The translations under genes were made by a program, and so were the position numbers. Source: Acanthopleura granulata (taxonomy: Eukaryota; Mollusca; Polyplacophora; Chitonida; Chitonidae). From it: 64,000 nt of DNA. The stretch is taken from the NCBI GenBank assembly GCA_016165875.1, contig JABBOT010000032.1:931613-995612 (forward strand), read 5' to 3'. This document shows, piece by piece, positions 34,961 through 45,374 of this stretch (the stretch's first letter is position 1; each line of letters starts with the position of its first letter). The notes beneath the pieces are model-generated. The model was given only the letters and a program-made list of their open reading frames with translations. It was not told the DNA's origin and searched no databases.

Positions 34961-35188
34961 TTACATATTTCTCGGGATATTCGAGAAGAGGATAACAGCA
35001 TTCTGGAATAACGTCAACAGGTATAACACCCTAATAGGGGTAGTTCCGGCGCCTAAAGATTAAGACACTGGCCATTACCTGTTTCCGGCGATATTTGCGA
35101 AGAGGGCGACAGCGTACTGGAATGCGGTGGACAAGTATGATAACATGATAGCGGTAATTCCGGCTTCCAAAGAGTAAGGCGAAAACTA
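34961..35188. repeat. tandem duplication, 114-bp period
   Basis: Two copies start near 34961 and 35075. They share ttac-t-tttc, gcgaagagg/gagaagagg, actggaat and gtaattccgg/gtagttccgg. Divergence is moderate. Confidence 0.65.
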
Positions 35189-35459
35189 AGAGCAGTTGGC
35201 AGGGCCTACTTCTGCGCCCTACTTAACTGTCAACCGCGTTAGCACGTTTTCTGTCACCATGGTAGCTGAGGAAACTCCAAGACCAAGAAAGTCTTGTGTA
35301 ACTCGACACTGGAGTGGGCTTAAAACCTGTGATGTTTTGTATAGTTTGGTGTTTAGCCTTACAGAATGGTGAAGAGCAGCAATGCTGTCGAGATGCCATT
35401 TTAGTAGCTTATAGGGAAACATTCTGACACTTTAATAGCCATGGAGTTAAAATAACAAC

Positions 35460-35582
35460 TGTTATTTAAATGGGGTGACATAGAAGTGTTTATTACCAAC
35501 AAGCGGTGCAGTGTCGTAAACTGTCGAGACAACTAGAGTAGTCTCTCTTGTTCCATGTACAATGCAATGACACATTACGACA
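35460..35582 (-). repeat. probable 3' LTR, about 123 bp
   Basis: On the minus strand it begins TGTCGTAATGTG right after the polypurine tract and ends ...TAACA, giving TG...CA ends with TGT/ACA. An AATAAA-like polyadenylation signal lies about 30 bases before the end (plus-strand tttatt near 35489). The left limit is a best guess because no second LTR exists for comparison. Confidence 0.5.
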
Positions 35583-35594
35583 CCTCCTCCTTTT
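35583..35594 (-). promoter_or_regulatory. polypurine tract
   Basis: Minus strand reads aaaaggaggagg and abuts the LTR start, the expected primer site for plus-strand DNA synthesis of an LTR element. Confidence 0.65.
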
Positions 35595-36049
35595 AATTTT
35601 AGAGTTCAAATTCAGGTAAGCTGGGGAGGTTTTCGATCCAGCAACACAAATGGTATAGCAAAGAATTAACTAAGAGCTAATTTTTCTTCGAAATTGTCCA
35701 TCCGAAAATTGAAATTTTCTGAAAAAAAAGCTATTATGAAATGTGCGATACATCATCAGAGCACACATTAATTTCAAATTTTGAACACGACAAACATAAC
35801 TTATAAAGAAAACACCTTAACTGTCCACTTTTATTATCATCAGTTAGACTACAAACTACAGATTACAGTTACAAGTCTAATCGCTTGACCGGTTTGATGC
35901 GACGTCCAAATGATGACATTTGATCAGATGCTCCAATATTAGAATGATCTGGTGACAACTACTGTGGACTAGAGATTGCTGTCTGCACACTCGCATCATT
36001 AGTCACCTTCAAATCAGGTGGTTCAGTCTGATTGATCGACACATGATAT

Positions 36050-37240
36050 CGCATGGTACATAAAGTAGATGCTTTCGCTTTCGACGGTACAATACACCAT
36101 TTTCGCCATGTACTATGTAGGATTCTCGGATATCCAGACTCTTTAACAAAAGTACCGGCAGGACTTTACTGTTTGTCGTTGTCAAGTTTCATACGAACGT
36201 TGCCTCCGGGCTGCAACACAGGCAAGTCTGTGGCACCATGCCTCTTGTTGACTTGATAGGCCTGGTCAGATTTGGCTCGGCTATCATTATACTGGATCCC
36301 CTGTTAGGCCATTTAGGCCGTAACGTACTGGGCAGGGCAGGAACATTCGTCCTAAGTTTCCTTGACAACATCAATTCATTCGGACTGTAGCCTAGCGAGG
36401 TATAGGCGTATCTCCGTACGACAGTAATGCAAGGAATGGATCCTTCTGACGGATAATGTTCTTTGCTGTCTGCACAGCTCTTTCTACCTTGCCGTTTGAC
36501 TGGTGGAAGTGAGGGCTACTAGATACATGCTTGCTGCCATACGTATTCACAAAAGCATCAAACTCACTGCAAGTGAACCGAGGTCCGTTATCACTTACCA
36601 ATGTCTCTGGGATACCCCAACGAGATATCATGTTCCCAATAACTACACTGGCCTTTGTAGTCGGTAGGTAAGCTGTCTCATTATATCTCGAATAGTCGAC
36701 AACTACGAGATACTTCTCGTGATTCAATTCACACAAATCTGCACCAGTTGTCTGCCAAGGACGGTAATGGTAGTGGTGTAGGTCGCAGTGTTTCATGGCG
36801 TTGAGCAGCTCTCTTAACCTGACAGTAATGGCAGTGTTTCACGACACGTTCAATTGCGTCATTAAGTCCTCTCCACCGGGCTGTTTAGCTCGCTCATGAC
36901 ATTTAGTCAGTCCCTGGTGTCCACGATGAAGTTTCTCCATTGTACACTCAGGAATAACAATGCGTGTCCCACGCACCAACAATCCATCAACAACACTAAG
37001 TTCACCATGGATACTGTGAAACTCACGAACATCGTTATCAATACTGTGCACGCATCTGGGCCATCCTTCCATGGTATAGTCGATCACTTGCTGAAAGACG
37101 GGATGGTTGTCAGTTGACAATCTGATTTTGTGAAGCAATGGATCTGAGGTCTGCGGGTTAGCTCCAACTGACTGCACATAAGCTACAACCTCAGACTCTG
37201 CATCTGGTACACAGGTTGTATTCATGGGAGATCTGGACAA
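36050..37240 (-). pseudogene. retrotransposon integrase region
   Basis: Inserts retroelement cDNA into the host genome. Minus strand, three open pieces. 37240-36839 holds the H2C2-type zinc region (IPECTMEKLHRGHQGLTKCH). 36796-36392 holds the catalytic core with Asp in GADLCEL (residue 20 of that piece), Asp in VSDNGPRF (69) and Glu in GKVERAV (105). The last two are separated by exactly 35 residues, giving the D,D-35-E signature. 36374 downwards continues with SRKLRTNVPALPSTLRPKWP, usual after the core, and a decayed C-terminal region to about 36050. Frameshifts near 36840 and 36745, plus later stops, break the gene, although all three catalytic residues survive. Confidence 0.85.
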
Positions 37241-37291
37241 TAAATCTGCTATGACTAGACTCTTCCCCGGTACGTACTGAGCCTCAGCATT

Positions 37292-38473
37292 TTACCGCAT
37301 CAGCCTAAGTAAGAGTCTTTGACATCTCACCGGAGCTTGCTCAATGTTCCGAACATTGATCAGTGGAACCAGCGGTTTGTGGTCGATCAACAAGCTGAAA
37401 TGCTCGAGTCCACAAATGTACCTGTTGAACTTTTCACATGCCCAAGTGCTAGCTAAGCACTCCTTCTCGATCTGGGCGTATCGTCGTTCAGCCACGGTCA
37501 GTCGACGAGAACAATAAGCCACGGGTTTCAGCCCATCACCGTGTTGTTGCATTAACACAGCTCCAATACCGTACTGACTAACGTCAACACTCACTGTTGT
37601 CGGCTTATTAACATTATAAAAAGCTAGGACCGGTAATTCAGAAATCCAGTCCTTTAATTCCTGAAACGCTCGCTCCCGCGGTTCATTCCAGGACCATACT
37701 GCATGTTTTTGCGACAAGCCATTAAGCGGACCTGCTATCTCGGCCATTTGAGCAACTTGTCTCCCCAAATAGTTCATCATACCCATTACCTGCCTGCGCT
37801 GGTTCACGTCGGTAGGTGGATTTAGGTCCTTTATGGCTTGAACTTTATCAGGATGAGGCTTAATACCATCCTCACTCACCAAATATTCTAAGACCTCAAC
37901 ACTACTTTGTATAATTTTACATTTCTCCTTATTGAGTTTCATGCCAGATTCAAACACTTTCTTAAGAACACTGGACAAATTGTCATCATGTTCCTTTACA
38001 TCTGGACCAAATACCATGACATCATCCTGGAATACCGCTGACCCGGGTAAACCATCTAACAATTTAGCCATTTTACGTTGGAAAAATTTCACTGGCACTT
38101 GAAATTCCAAACGGCATTCTCAAGAATCTGTTAATTTACAACTTTCTTCATCAAGACCCAACTGTCAATAACCAGACGATGAATCTAACTTAGAAAATAC
38201 CTTAGCTCCTGACAGTTTGTGAAGTATGTCATCGACAGTTGGTAGAGTATACAACTCACGCTTAACGGCTTTATTAAGCGGCTTTAGATCAATGCAAATG
38301 CGTGCTTTACCACCACGTTTAGGTACAACGATCATATATGAACACCAATCAGTCGGTTCTGTCACAGGGGTTATCACCGAGACGCTCCATGCGCTTGAGC
38401 TCTTCCTCAACTTGCTTAGGTTGTGGAATAGGTACTCGCCTAGCTGTTGTAGAACAACACGGAATGGCATCAT
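37292..38473 (-). pseudogene. retrotransposon reverse transcriptase and RNase H region
   Basis: Copies the element RNA into DNA and removes the RNA strand. The upstream piece (38473-38165) has ISPVTEPTDW-type context (VSVITPVTEPTDWCSYMIVV), ICIDLKPLNKAVKRE and AKVFSKLDSSSGY. A gap with a stop at about 38110-38165 replaces the block that usually ends in 'LPFG'. The downstream 272-codon piece starts [10 protein letters not shown] and has the active-site FQDD (residues 27-30; the family usually has YxDD), then KCKI, a thumb region, the RNase H-like [35 protein letters not shown] and LLIDHKPL. A remnant with key acidic residues kept but the frame broken. Confidence 0.88.
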
Positions 38474-38577
38474 CTCGCAACTTAATATTAAGTGTCTTTC
38501 ATTAGACCTAGTTCACCAAACACATCTTCACTTTCCGCTGGGTGTGTTACAGTGTCAAGACGTGCGATCAAATTCAT

Positions 38578-39201
38578 TTAGACAGCTGTAGAGCGACTCA
38601 AGAAATTGTCAGTATAACTCTGTAGTACAAACACTCTCAGGAAATAGGGTTGTTGTTTACGAAAACAACGACTGATGAACTGTTCCAGACACTTTAACTG
38701 ACCCCCAGGACTATCCAAAATGACTGATGTTGGTCTGAGAGAAGGTCTCTCTCGTAACTGTTCGAACATTTTCTAAGAAATCACAATCACATCAGCTCCA
38801 CAGTCTTTCTTAAAGTCAATGTCCGTGCCATTCATGTGTAGCACGGTTCGCCATGGCGGTAACGATGTGTTGTCGACACTCGTCACTTGTCCCAGGAAAT
38901 ACCTGTCATTAGCGATTTCAGACACGGGCTTCGTGGCATCGACTAACACTTCGTGAACATGCTTCTGCGGACATCTGGACACAAAATGTCCGACAGAGCT
39001 ACAGTTATTACATGACCTATTTCTCGCGGGACAATGAGATCTGTCATGCATATCATATCCACAGAAATTACACTTTCTTCCCTTTTTCTGTGAACGTTTG
39101 TGATGACCTTTGGAATTCTTCTGTGGCTGTTGGGAACACTTAGAGCTCTGTTTAGCTTTTTGACGCAGTTCACTCACAGTATTTGCGGCTACGCTCAGCA
39201 T
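38578..39201 (-). pseudogene. retrotransposon gag/protease remnant with two zinc knuckles
   Basis: Minus-strand frame from 39201 has a Lys/Gln/Ser-rich basic stretch, then two perfect CX2CX4HX4C knuckles (residues 44-57, CNFCGYDMHDRSHC, and 64-77, CNNCSSVGHFVSRC) that bind nucleic acid. The protease active-site block follows as DCGADVIVI (residues 133-141), where the family has D-T/S-G. A TAG at 38773-38775 follows at once, and the same frame continues to 38578 with the rest of a protease-like region. Upstream capsid sequence is not found. Confidence 0.8.
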
Positions 39202-39696
39202 GTCCTGTGAGGGGTGTTATACCGAGTGTATCTTCGCGTGAAATATATGGACTGGCTGACGTCACAAATTACGTGTGTATTGTGGATCGTTGCCAAATTT
39301 GTTTGGCTAAAAATGTCTGTTAGCTGTTACGGTAGCCATTTGTATGCATATTATATGCCGTTTTTTCGTGGCATATGAGTAGGGCAAAAGATAAAACTAC
39401 GATCTCCAACTGGTGATCATTTAGTGCTAAATTCAGTTACCTACGGCAAGAAAGGAATTCGAATTTAATACATTTACCATGCAAATTTACTGACGAAAAT
39501 TACCCGTTGAAACGGTTTGTTGAAAGTTATTGTCGACAAATAATAGTTAAAAAAGATGCATGTTACTATTGAACACATTGTCGTAGTTAATGAAGTTCCT
39601 TACGGTAGTCATCGGAGTAATGGGCGATTTTTCGTCTCCAAAGTAACTCGAATCAAAGCTGATCAGTCTTTTGTTCATTCCTGCCTTGTCGTTACT
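39202..39696. other. non-coding stretch
   Basis: No LTR, gag or other feature recognised. Confidence 0.5.
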
Positions 39697-39880
39697 ATTT
39701 GTTTGTCTTGTTAGTTTTTAACGCCGTAATCAAGAACATTTAACTTACAAGGCGGCGGCCAGCTTTATGGTGGGAGGAAACCGGGGAGAGTTTAGGGGAA
39801 CCCACGGCCATCCGCACACACCTTTTTACGGCAGGAGAGGAAGTCAACGTGAGCTGAACTCACAGCGACCTCCGCCATGA
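39697..39880 (-). repeat. SINE S1, head missing
   Basis: gtttttaacgccgtaatc, ggcggcggccagctttatgg and gtgagctgaactcacagcg, then loss of the tRNA A-box end. Confidence 0.82.
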
Positions 39881-40021
39881 CTTTTTATAGGCACACTGCT
39901 AACGTAGATTTCATGTCTTACAAGGGAGCAAGAGACGTAAAATATGCATTTTCCCTGGAGACTAGAGGGCATGGAAGCAGTAATAGATCGGCCATAAGAA
40001 GAATTATGAAAAAGTGAATTT

Positions 40022-40595
40022 AAAGGAGAAGAAAACATAAAAAACGATGTCAAACTCAGATGAAAGAGCCTGGAAATTTGTTTGCACGCATAGTCTTTAA
40101 TATTTATTTTGATTCTCTGTTTCAAGAGGAAAGAATAATTGAAAATTGTTTACCTGGTGTTTACTAGGAACGACCTCTTGGTATGCCTTTTCTCTGCGAA
40201 AAAATGTTATAAATGACGACGTTGTGCATGTTTAATAAATATGTTTGCACTAGAATATGTTCTTTTACTTAACAAAGGTGTTCAGCCTGGATTTTTATCG
40301 TATTTATGTTTTTTATCAAAATTCAGATTAAATGCATATGTTTGTATATAAACAACTCATTGACATTCAAATGCATCTATTAGACTTGCAACGCATCCTT
40401 ATTTAGAACAGTTTTATGCAAATACTATATATATACCAATAGATAGCCCCTAATAAATGACACACAAAATATTTTGAAATACTCCTTTTCTCCCGAAAGA
40501 GAGAATGAAAATAAATATTAAAGATTATATCTGCAAATAAATTTTCACTCTCTTTAATCTGATTTAGCATCGTATTAAAGCTTTCTTCTCCTTCA
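40022..40595. mobile_element. MITE family M1, complete copy with about 105-bp TIRs
   Basis: Left end aaggagaagaaaac, cgatgtcaaactcagatgaa, tagtctttaatatttatttt. The reverse complement of the right end reads gaaggagaagaaag, cgatgctaaatcagattaaa, aatctttaatatttatttt. Similarity continues for about 105 bp. The core at about 40230-40450 is the reverse complement of the core of the 47.9-kb copy (ggtgttcagcctggattttt against aaaatccaggttgaacac). No coding capacity. Target-site duplication is not clear. Confidence 0.8.
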
Positions 40596-41264
40596 ACAAC
40601 AATGCCTGTTCCATTGTTGTAGACGATTTAGGTTTGAAACGAATACAAATCTGTCAGATCAGTTATACTATAATTGAAATCTCGCTTGCCTATATAGTAA
40701 TCCCAAGAGCCAAACGTTTTAATTTCCCTGAGTATTTTTAAGAAACAAAGTGCCTTACCAACTTCCAACATTAGAAAAGCTAGTAAATGCTTTAACTATC
40801 TCGTGAACCTATATTTAGATCTGTGGTGCTTTTGCGAGTGAAAAGGAAAAAATCCAGGAAGTCCTCTAACGTCATTGTTGGAAAAGCTGCGTTGAGCCCT
40901 CTTAGGCGAAGTAGCTAACAGATGGCGCTAGACACACAGAACAGATGAATAATGGGAGCATTGAAGGATATAACATATTACCTCCTCGTACTAAAGAGCT
41001 CGCGATCCAATAGAGAAATATCGTTGCTCCCAAGAATTTGTATTTGTACCCAAAAATTCTATCACGAATATCATCAACTGAAATAATATAATCACCGCTT
41101 GCTGAAGGTCAGCATGGTTTTACAGGGCTTTTTTTTTTTAGCTTGAAAACATAACAGCGGCCGGTACCTGCACCGGTACGGTCTGAATGCTGGACAATAT
41201 ATGCTACCGTCTAACTGAAACATCGCACAAACGACAGGAAATGTGACGAATCAGCATGTAATTG
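40596..41264. other. non-coding stretch
   Basis: Nothing supported. Confidence 0.5.
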
Positions 41265-41715
41265 ACGGAAACGAAACGCTTGATCCTTGAGCATTGTTAT
41301 TTTGTATGACATCCCAGCATATAGTGATCACAAGAAAGCGTTTCTTCCTTGCACAATGTTTTGTACGCTGTGCGCCAAACAACACAAGATGTGACACCAC
41401 GGCATGTGGTTACTGATGACAGCGAAACGACTGTTAATTGAGCATTGTTAAATGTGCTGAGCGTTACGAGATACAAAGCAGCATCTTAGTGATGACAGCG
41501 AAACGACTGTTAATTGAGCATTGTTAAATGTGCTGAGCGTTACGAGATACAAAGCAGCATCTTAGTGATGACAGTGAAACGACTGTTAATTGAGCATTGT
41601 TAAATGTGCTGAGCGTTACGAGATACAAAGCAGCATCTTAGTGATGACAAGTAAACGATTGTTCCTTGCTCACTGTTTCATGCGCTGAAGCCCAAACTCT
41701 GGAGATACAGTTTTA
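41265..41715. repeat. 76-bp tandem repeat, 3 near-identical and 2-3 decayed copies
   Basis: gatgacagcgaaacgactgt begins at 41415 and 41491, and with one change at 41567; spacing is exactly 76 bp. A degraded copy starts at 41643. Before 41415, older related units share acgaaacgcttgatccttga and agaaagcgtttcttccttgc. Confidence 0.92.
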
Positions 41716-41731
41716 TGATCGATCTTTTACT

Positions 41732-41975
41732 TTTTTATTTATTTTATTGATACTTTAATCCCTACTCAAGAATATTCCACTTACGCGACGGCGGTCAGCA
41801 TTAGAGTGGGAGGGAACCGGGCAGCGCCCGGGGGAATCCCACTACCATTTCCAGCGTGATGGCAGACCTTTCCACGTTGGACCGGAAAAGAAGCCAACTT
41901 GAGCTGGGCTTGAACTCACGGCGATCACATTGGTGAGAAAAACCTGGGTTTTTACGCTGCACTACGATCCGCCTT
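41732..41975 (-). repeat. SINE S1, near full length
   Basis: ctactcaagaatattccac, ggcggtcagcattagagtgg, gggcttgaactcacggcg (B-box) and a head ending tacgctgcactacgatccgc. Confidence 0.88.
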
Positions 41976-42492
41976 GTATACGAAATTGCCGTTAGGGCCT
42001 CTAGAAAAAGAGGTCGCAGATGAAAGGCTGAACTACCACATCATTTAAATTGATTTTAAGCGCGATATTAGTCCACTCTTGTTACCTTGATCTCTCGGTA
42101 CAATAGTCCTCATTATCGTCTTTGTGCGCATATACACTGAGGGAAAAGTTTGGGTCAACAGACTAAAAAATCAGAGTTTTCCAGGAAAGTTCATTCAACT
42201 CGGAAGACTTAATCAGATGACTATATCGACCAGGTTAACATAGACTCATCTAAATGTTTGGTTGACTTACATGAGAAATCACCGAACTCATCGGCCATTT
42301 ATGACTCAGTGGGATAAGAAGAGGAATCTTCAGTGACTCAGCCAGCTCGGTCATATGGCTCAATTTTCCGGGTTGAATTAGCTGTACTGCAGGGAAAAAA
42401 CAGATTTCTGAGTATGTTGACGCAAACTTTTCCCTCAGTATAAGGCGATTTACCAATAAGACAAGGGATAATTTTTCACATCGCTTCTTAAT

Positions 42493-42735
42493 TATTTATT
42501 TATTTGGTGTTTTAAACCATACTCAAAAGCGCTACAGATATACATCGGCTACTGGGAGGAAATCCACCGTCCTCCACTGGTTGATAGAAGATCTTAATTC
42601 CCTATTACACACATGACATGCGACCGGAGAGAAAGTCAGCAAGAACTGGACTTGAACTCACAGTGACAGCACTGGTGAGAGGCTCCTGGGCCAATCTACT
42701 TGGCCAGCGTGCTAATCTCTCGGTCACAGAGGCCT
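42493..42735 (-). repeat. SINE S1, diverged full-length copy
   Basis: tatttatttggtgttttaaa tail, a diverged middle, tggacttgaactcacagtg and a well-kept head ending ctctcggtcacagaggcctc. Confidence 0.85.
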
Positions 42736-44300
42736 CTGTCATCAATCTAAGTATAATGATATTCACCAATGAGACAGGGACAACGTGTGTAATCAATAAG
42801 AAACAAAGTAATGCCGTAATCAAGTCAAACATTGTAATATACGAATGCCCCTAAACTGAGCAAACATACCCCTTACAGCCTTGGATGTTCCCATGTTTAA
42901 CTTACAACTTTTAAGTTAGAATCAGACAGACGTACTGTTAGAATTGGATGCGATCGCGGACATGAAATTTAACAACAGATTTGTCACAGAGAGCCATATA
43001 CATAGCCCACATAGCATACAATCCACCCCAGTTAAAGTGCGGTCATGTCACAATTACCTATAATGGACTGAAAACTAATGTCCACATTATTTTGTCGATC
43101 TGAGTAAGGCATTAAGGAAATATGGGCTGATTGGAGATCATTCGCCGTGGGGCGGTAATATGATTACATAGTGTCTTCTGACGTGGAATTAAAATCGCAT
43201 GCACAGATCATCGTTGGCATAATTGTCTTCTGAGATTTTTTTCTATGGCAACCATGACAATTTAGAATGCTCAAGGTTAAATATGCCCTAATTTAGTGGT
43301 AGCAACTTAAAGGATACAGAACTCCAGCCTATTAACAATAGATATAGGAAAGGCGCAATTTGTAGCTGACCAAGCAAATAGGGCGATACATCAAAATCAA
43401 TCTGACCGTGGTTATTTCGCTCGCTCAGCTGCCCCTAAACTACGAATCTATATCCTTCCAATATCAGAGAGTTCAATGATTCCTAATGATGATGATAACG
43501 TAATAAAATTATGTCTAAACATTGCTTTTCTAATTGGGTTTTGGTGGTTTCCGAGGAATCCTTACGGTTTGTAGTAATAATCATTTAATATAAACGCCTT
43601 CGTTGTAGACCTACACATCGTGGAATTTGAAGAAATCTCCCTCGCGTTAAACAGAGCGACCCAAAGCTATGCATTGTTTTTTGCTTTCTACAGTACGACA
43701 CACTTCACGGGGTACATATATGTGAGCTCGTATAACACGGAAAGTAGTACCGGTATGTTAAAAAACCACACTGCTGCTTTACTGCAGAAAAAGATGTTGT
43801 TTTTTCACTGCCGTTGGTCAGATTCACCTATTACCCACGCTCAATTAAAAGTCTCTTGGAAGACTCTATACATTTCGGTTTACTCATGCATAGATCCTAC
43901 CATTCCCAAATGCCACGCCGACAGAAGTTCCTTCGGTGATCAGGCGTATCACTGAGAAGTTGTCCAGTCACCTGAATAAAGGGGATTATTCACGCGAAAT
44001 CAAGCCGTTCACCCACAAAGACAATGGCGTACAGTTTATTGATTTGGATCATCTGTTTTCACAAACCCATTCACCGAGACCTGTCGTCTTCATATTCTTT
44101 AGAATCTGTCCATGCAAACGACACAGCATTAAGGAAAAAATAACAGAAAACCAGAAATCTTACCGTTCTTAACAGTAAACACTATTTAATACGTCTGTCT
44201 TGTCTCACGTTTTGTTGTCGGTGTTATTTTCTTTTGGTTTTGCTGTTTTTGTTTTTTGTTTTACAAATTCTGGTGTGCGAGTATACAAAGGAGAGAGAAC
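42736..44300. other. non-coding, probably including the receptor 3' UTR
   Basis: Open frames at 43620-43955 and 43936-44172 lack motifs. On the minus strand an AATAAA signal (plus-strand tttatt at 44035-44040) lies about 260 bases past the receptor stop and could serve for polyadenylation. Confidence 0.4.
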
Positions 44301-45374
44301 TTAGTCGCTGCCTTGCGTGTTTTCCGTTGTGACTTGTTCGTTGTCCTCTTGGGAAACACGGTTTTTACAACAGAATGCTTTCCAGAGGAATATTTTCTTT
44401 CTCAGTTCCACACGAAAGTTGCGGTTCAGATAGCAGTAGACGATGGGGTTGAGCCAGGAGTTGCTGATGGCGAGCACAAGAGACCAGACGCGAGCGCCTG
44501 CGAAAGCCTCCTCTTCCAGCTCGTAACCCTGGGTTTCCAGAGCGTCGTGGATCACTTCAAACACATGGAAAGGCGACCAGCAAAAGAAAAACAGGGCCAC
44601 GATGATGAGCAAGAGGCGAAGTGTTTTCCGTTTGTCGCGGGTAGAGGTGTTGGCAGGAGCTTTAGCCGCCCACAGTTTGACGGCCACCTGAGAGTAAAGC
44701 ACGATCATGATCAACAAAGGCACCAAGAAGATCAGGAACATGTCTAGGACGCGGAAAACGAAGTCGTCGCTCTCGTCTTCGAGGAAATTGCTGCAGATGC
44801 GCTGTTCCTGATGCTTCTCCTCATGCATCGTTTCCGTCGTTCCGTTGGTGTCCCGCCACTTTTCCGTTGTGTGCGTCTCCTCGGATTCGCCCTCCCCCGC
44901 AGACTGAATAAAAGCACGACAGGCGTATATCAGTGCGACGATCCAAACACCGGCAAGAATGCAGCAGGTGGCCTTGAGGGAAAAGCGCGGTTTGTTCGAC
45001 TGAACAATGGTCCGGTAGCGATCTACAGCAGTAGCTGTGAAGGACAAGGTACACGCAGTGATGGCCATGATTTCTAGGTACACAAACATAACGCAAACCG
45101 CGATGTGAGAGGTGCCGATGCCCTCACTTCCGGTTAGCTCATGCAGTGACGAAGCGCATGTGAACAGGCCCACCAGGAAACTGGCCAAGCAGATGGATGT
45201 GATGTACATATTGGTGGACGTTCTCATCTTAGCGCTGGTCACGAGGACGTACAGCACGGACAAGTTGCTGATAGAGATCACTGGTAAAAACACAGCGAAC
45301 AAGGCGACGAGAACTTCCTTGGGGGCGTATCGGAAAACGTCCAAGCTCGACACATCGTCATCGTCATCAGTCAT
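44301..45374 (-). CDS. class A (rhodopsin-family) G-protein-coupled receptor, peptide-receptor-like
   Basis: Single-exon, 357 residues, a usual length for the family. It is a plasma-membrane receptor that would signal through heterotrimeric G proteins. Seven hydrophobic segments lie at roughly 22-46, 57-80, 91-117, 133-156, 207-232, 250-275 and 293-315. Landmarks: Asn37 (1.50); Cys94 (3.25), which can pair with Cys194 in extracellular loop 2; DRY at 118-120; Trp144 (4.50); Pro219 (5.50); CWSP at 265-268; NSWLNPIVY at 305-313. A basic helix 8 follows, then CC at 335-336 (possible palmitoylation). The N-terminus is acidic (DDDDD at 3-7) with no sequon. Loop 2 is long and acidic, with NGT at 177-179. 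Ser65 stands where D2.50 is nearly always found. The start was chosen as the only Met before TM1. The layout suits a neuropeptide receptor (QRFP/NPFF/galanin group), but the ligand is unknown. Confidence 0.92.
   Translation of the reverse strand: MTDDDDDVSSLDVFRYAPKEVLVALFAVFLPVISISNLSVLYVLVTSAKMRTSTNMYITSICLASFLVGLFTCASSLHELTGSEGIGTSHIAVCVMFVYLEIMAITACTLSFTATAVDRYRTIVQSNKPRFSLKATCCILAGVWIVALIYACRAFIQSAGEGESEETHTTEKWRDTNGTTETMHEEKHQEQRICSNFLEDESDDFVFRVLDMFLIFLVPLLIMIVLYSQVAVKLWAAKAPANTSTRDKRKTLRLLLIIVALFFFCWSPFHVFEVIHDALETQGYELEEEAFAGARVWSLVLAISNSWLNPIVYCYLNRNFRVELRKKIFLWKAFCCKNRVSQEDNEQVTTENTQGSD

Larger units (their letters stand above)
35460..39201 (-). mobile_element. broken Ty3/Gypsy LTR retrotransposon (Mag-like clade suspected)
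   Basis: Minus-strand order is zinc-knuckle/protease, reverse transcriptase, RNase H, integrase, polypurine tract, then a short 3' LTR. This is the Ty3/Gypsy order. No 5' LTR (no second copy of the LTR start) and almost no gag are present upstream of 39201, so the 5' end is missing. Several stops, indels and at least one deletion interrupt pol. The double CCHC knuckle and short LTR suggest the Mag group, whose silkworm member also has very short LTRs; this is an inference. No envelope-like frame was seen. Confidence 0.85.

Noticed and set aside
35022..35050. Link between 'taacaccctaatagg' here and the same string near the Harbinger left end (19868)
   Set aside because: Only about 14 bases match, with no TIR nearby; best taken as chance.
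44256..44747. Plus-strand 163-codon open frame
   Set aside because: Lies antisense to the receptor gene; a shadow frame caused by its codon composition.
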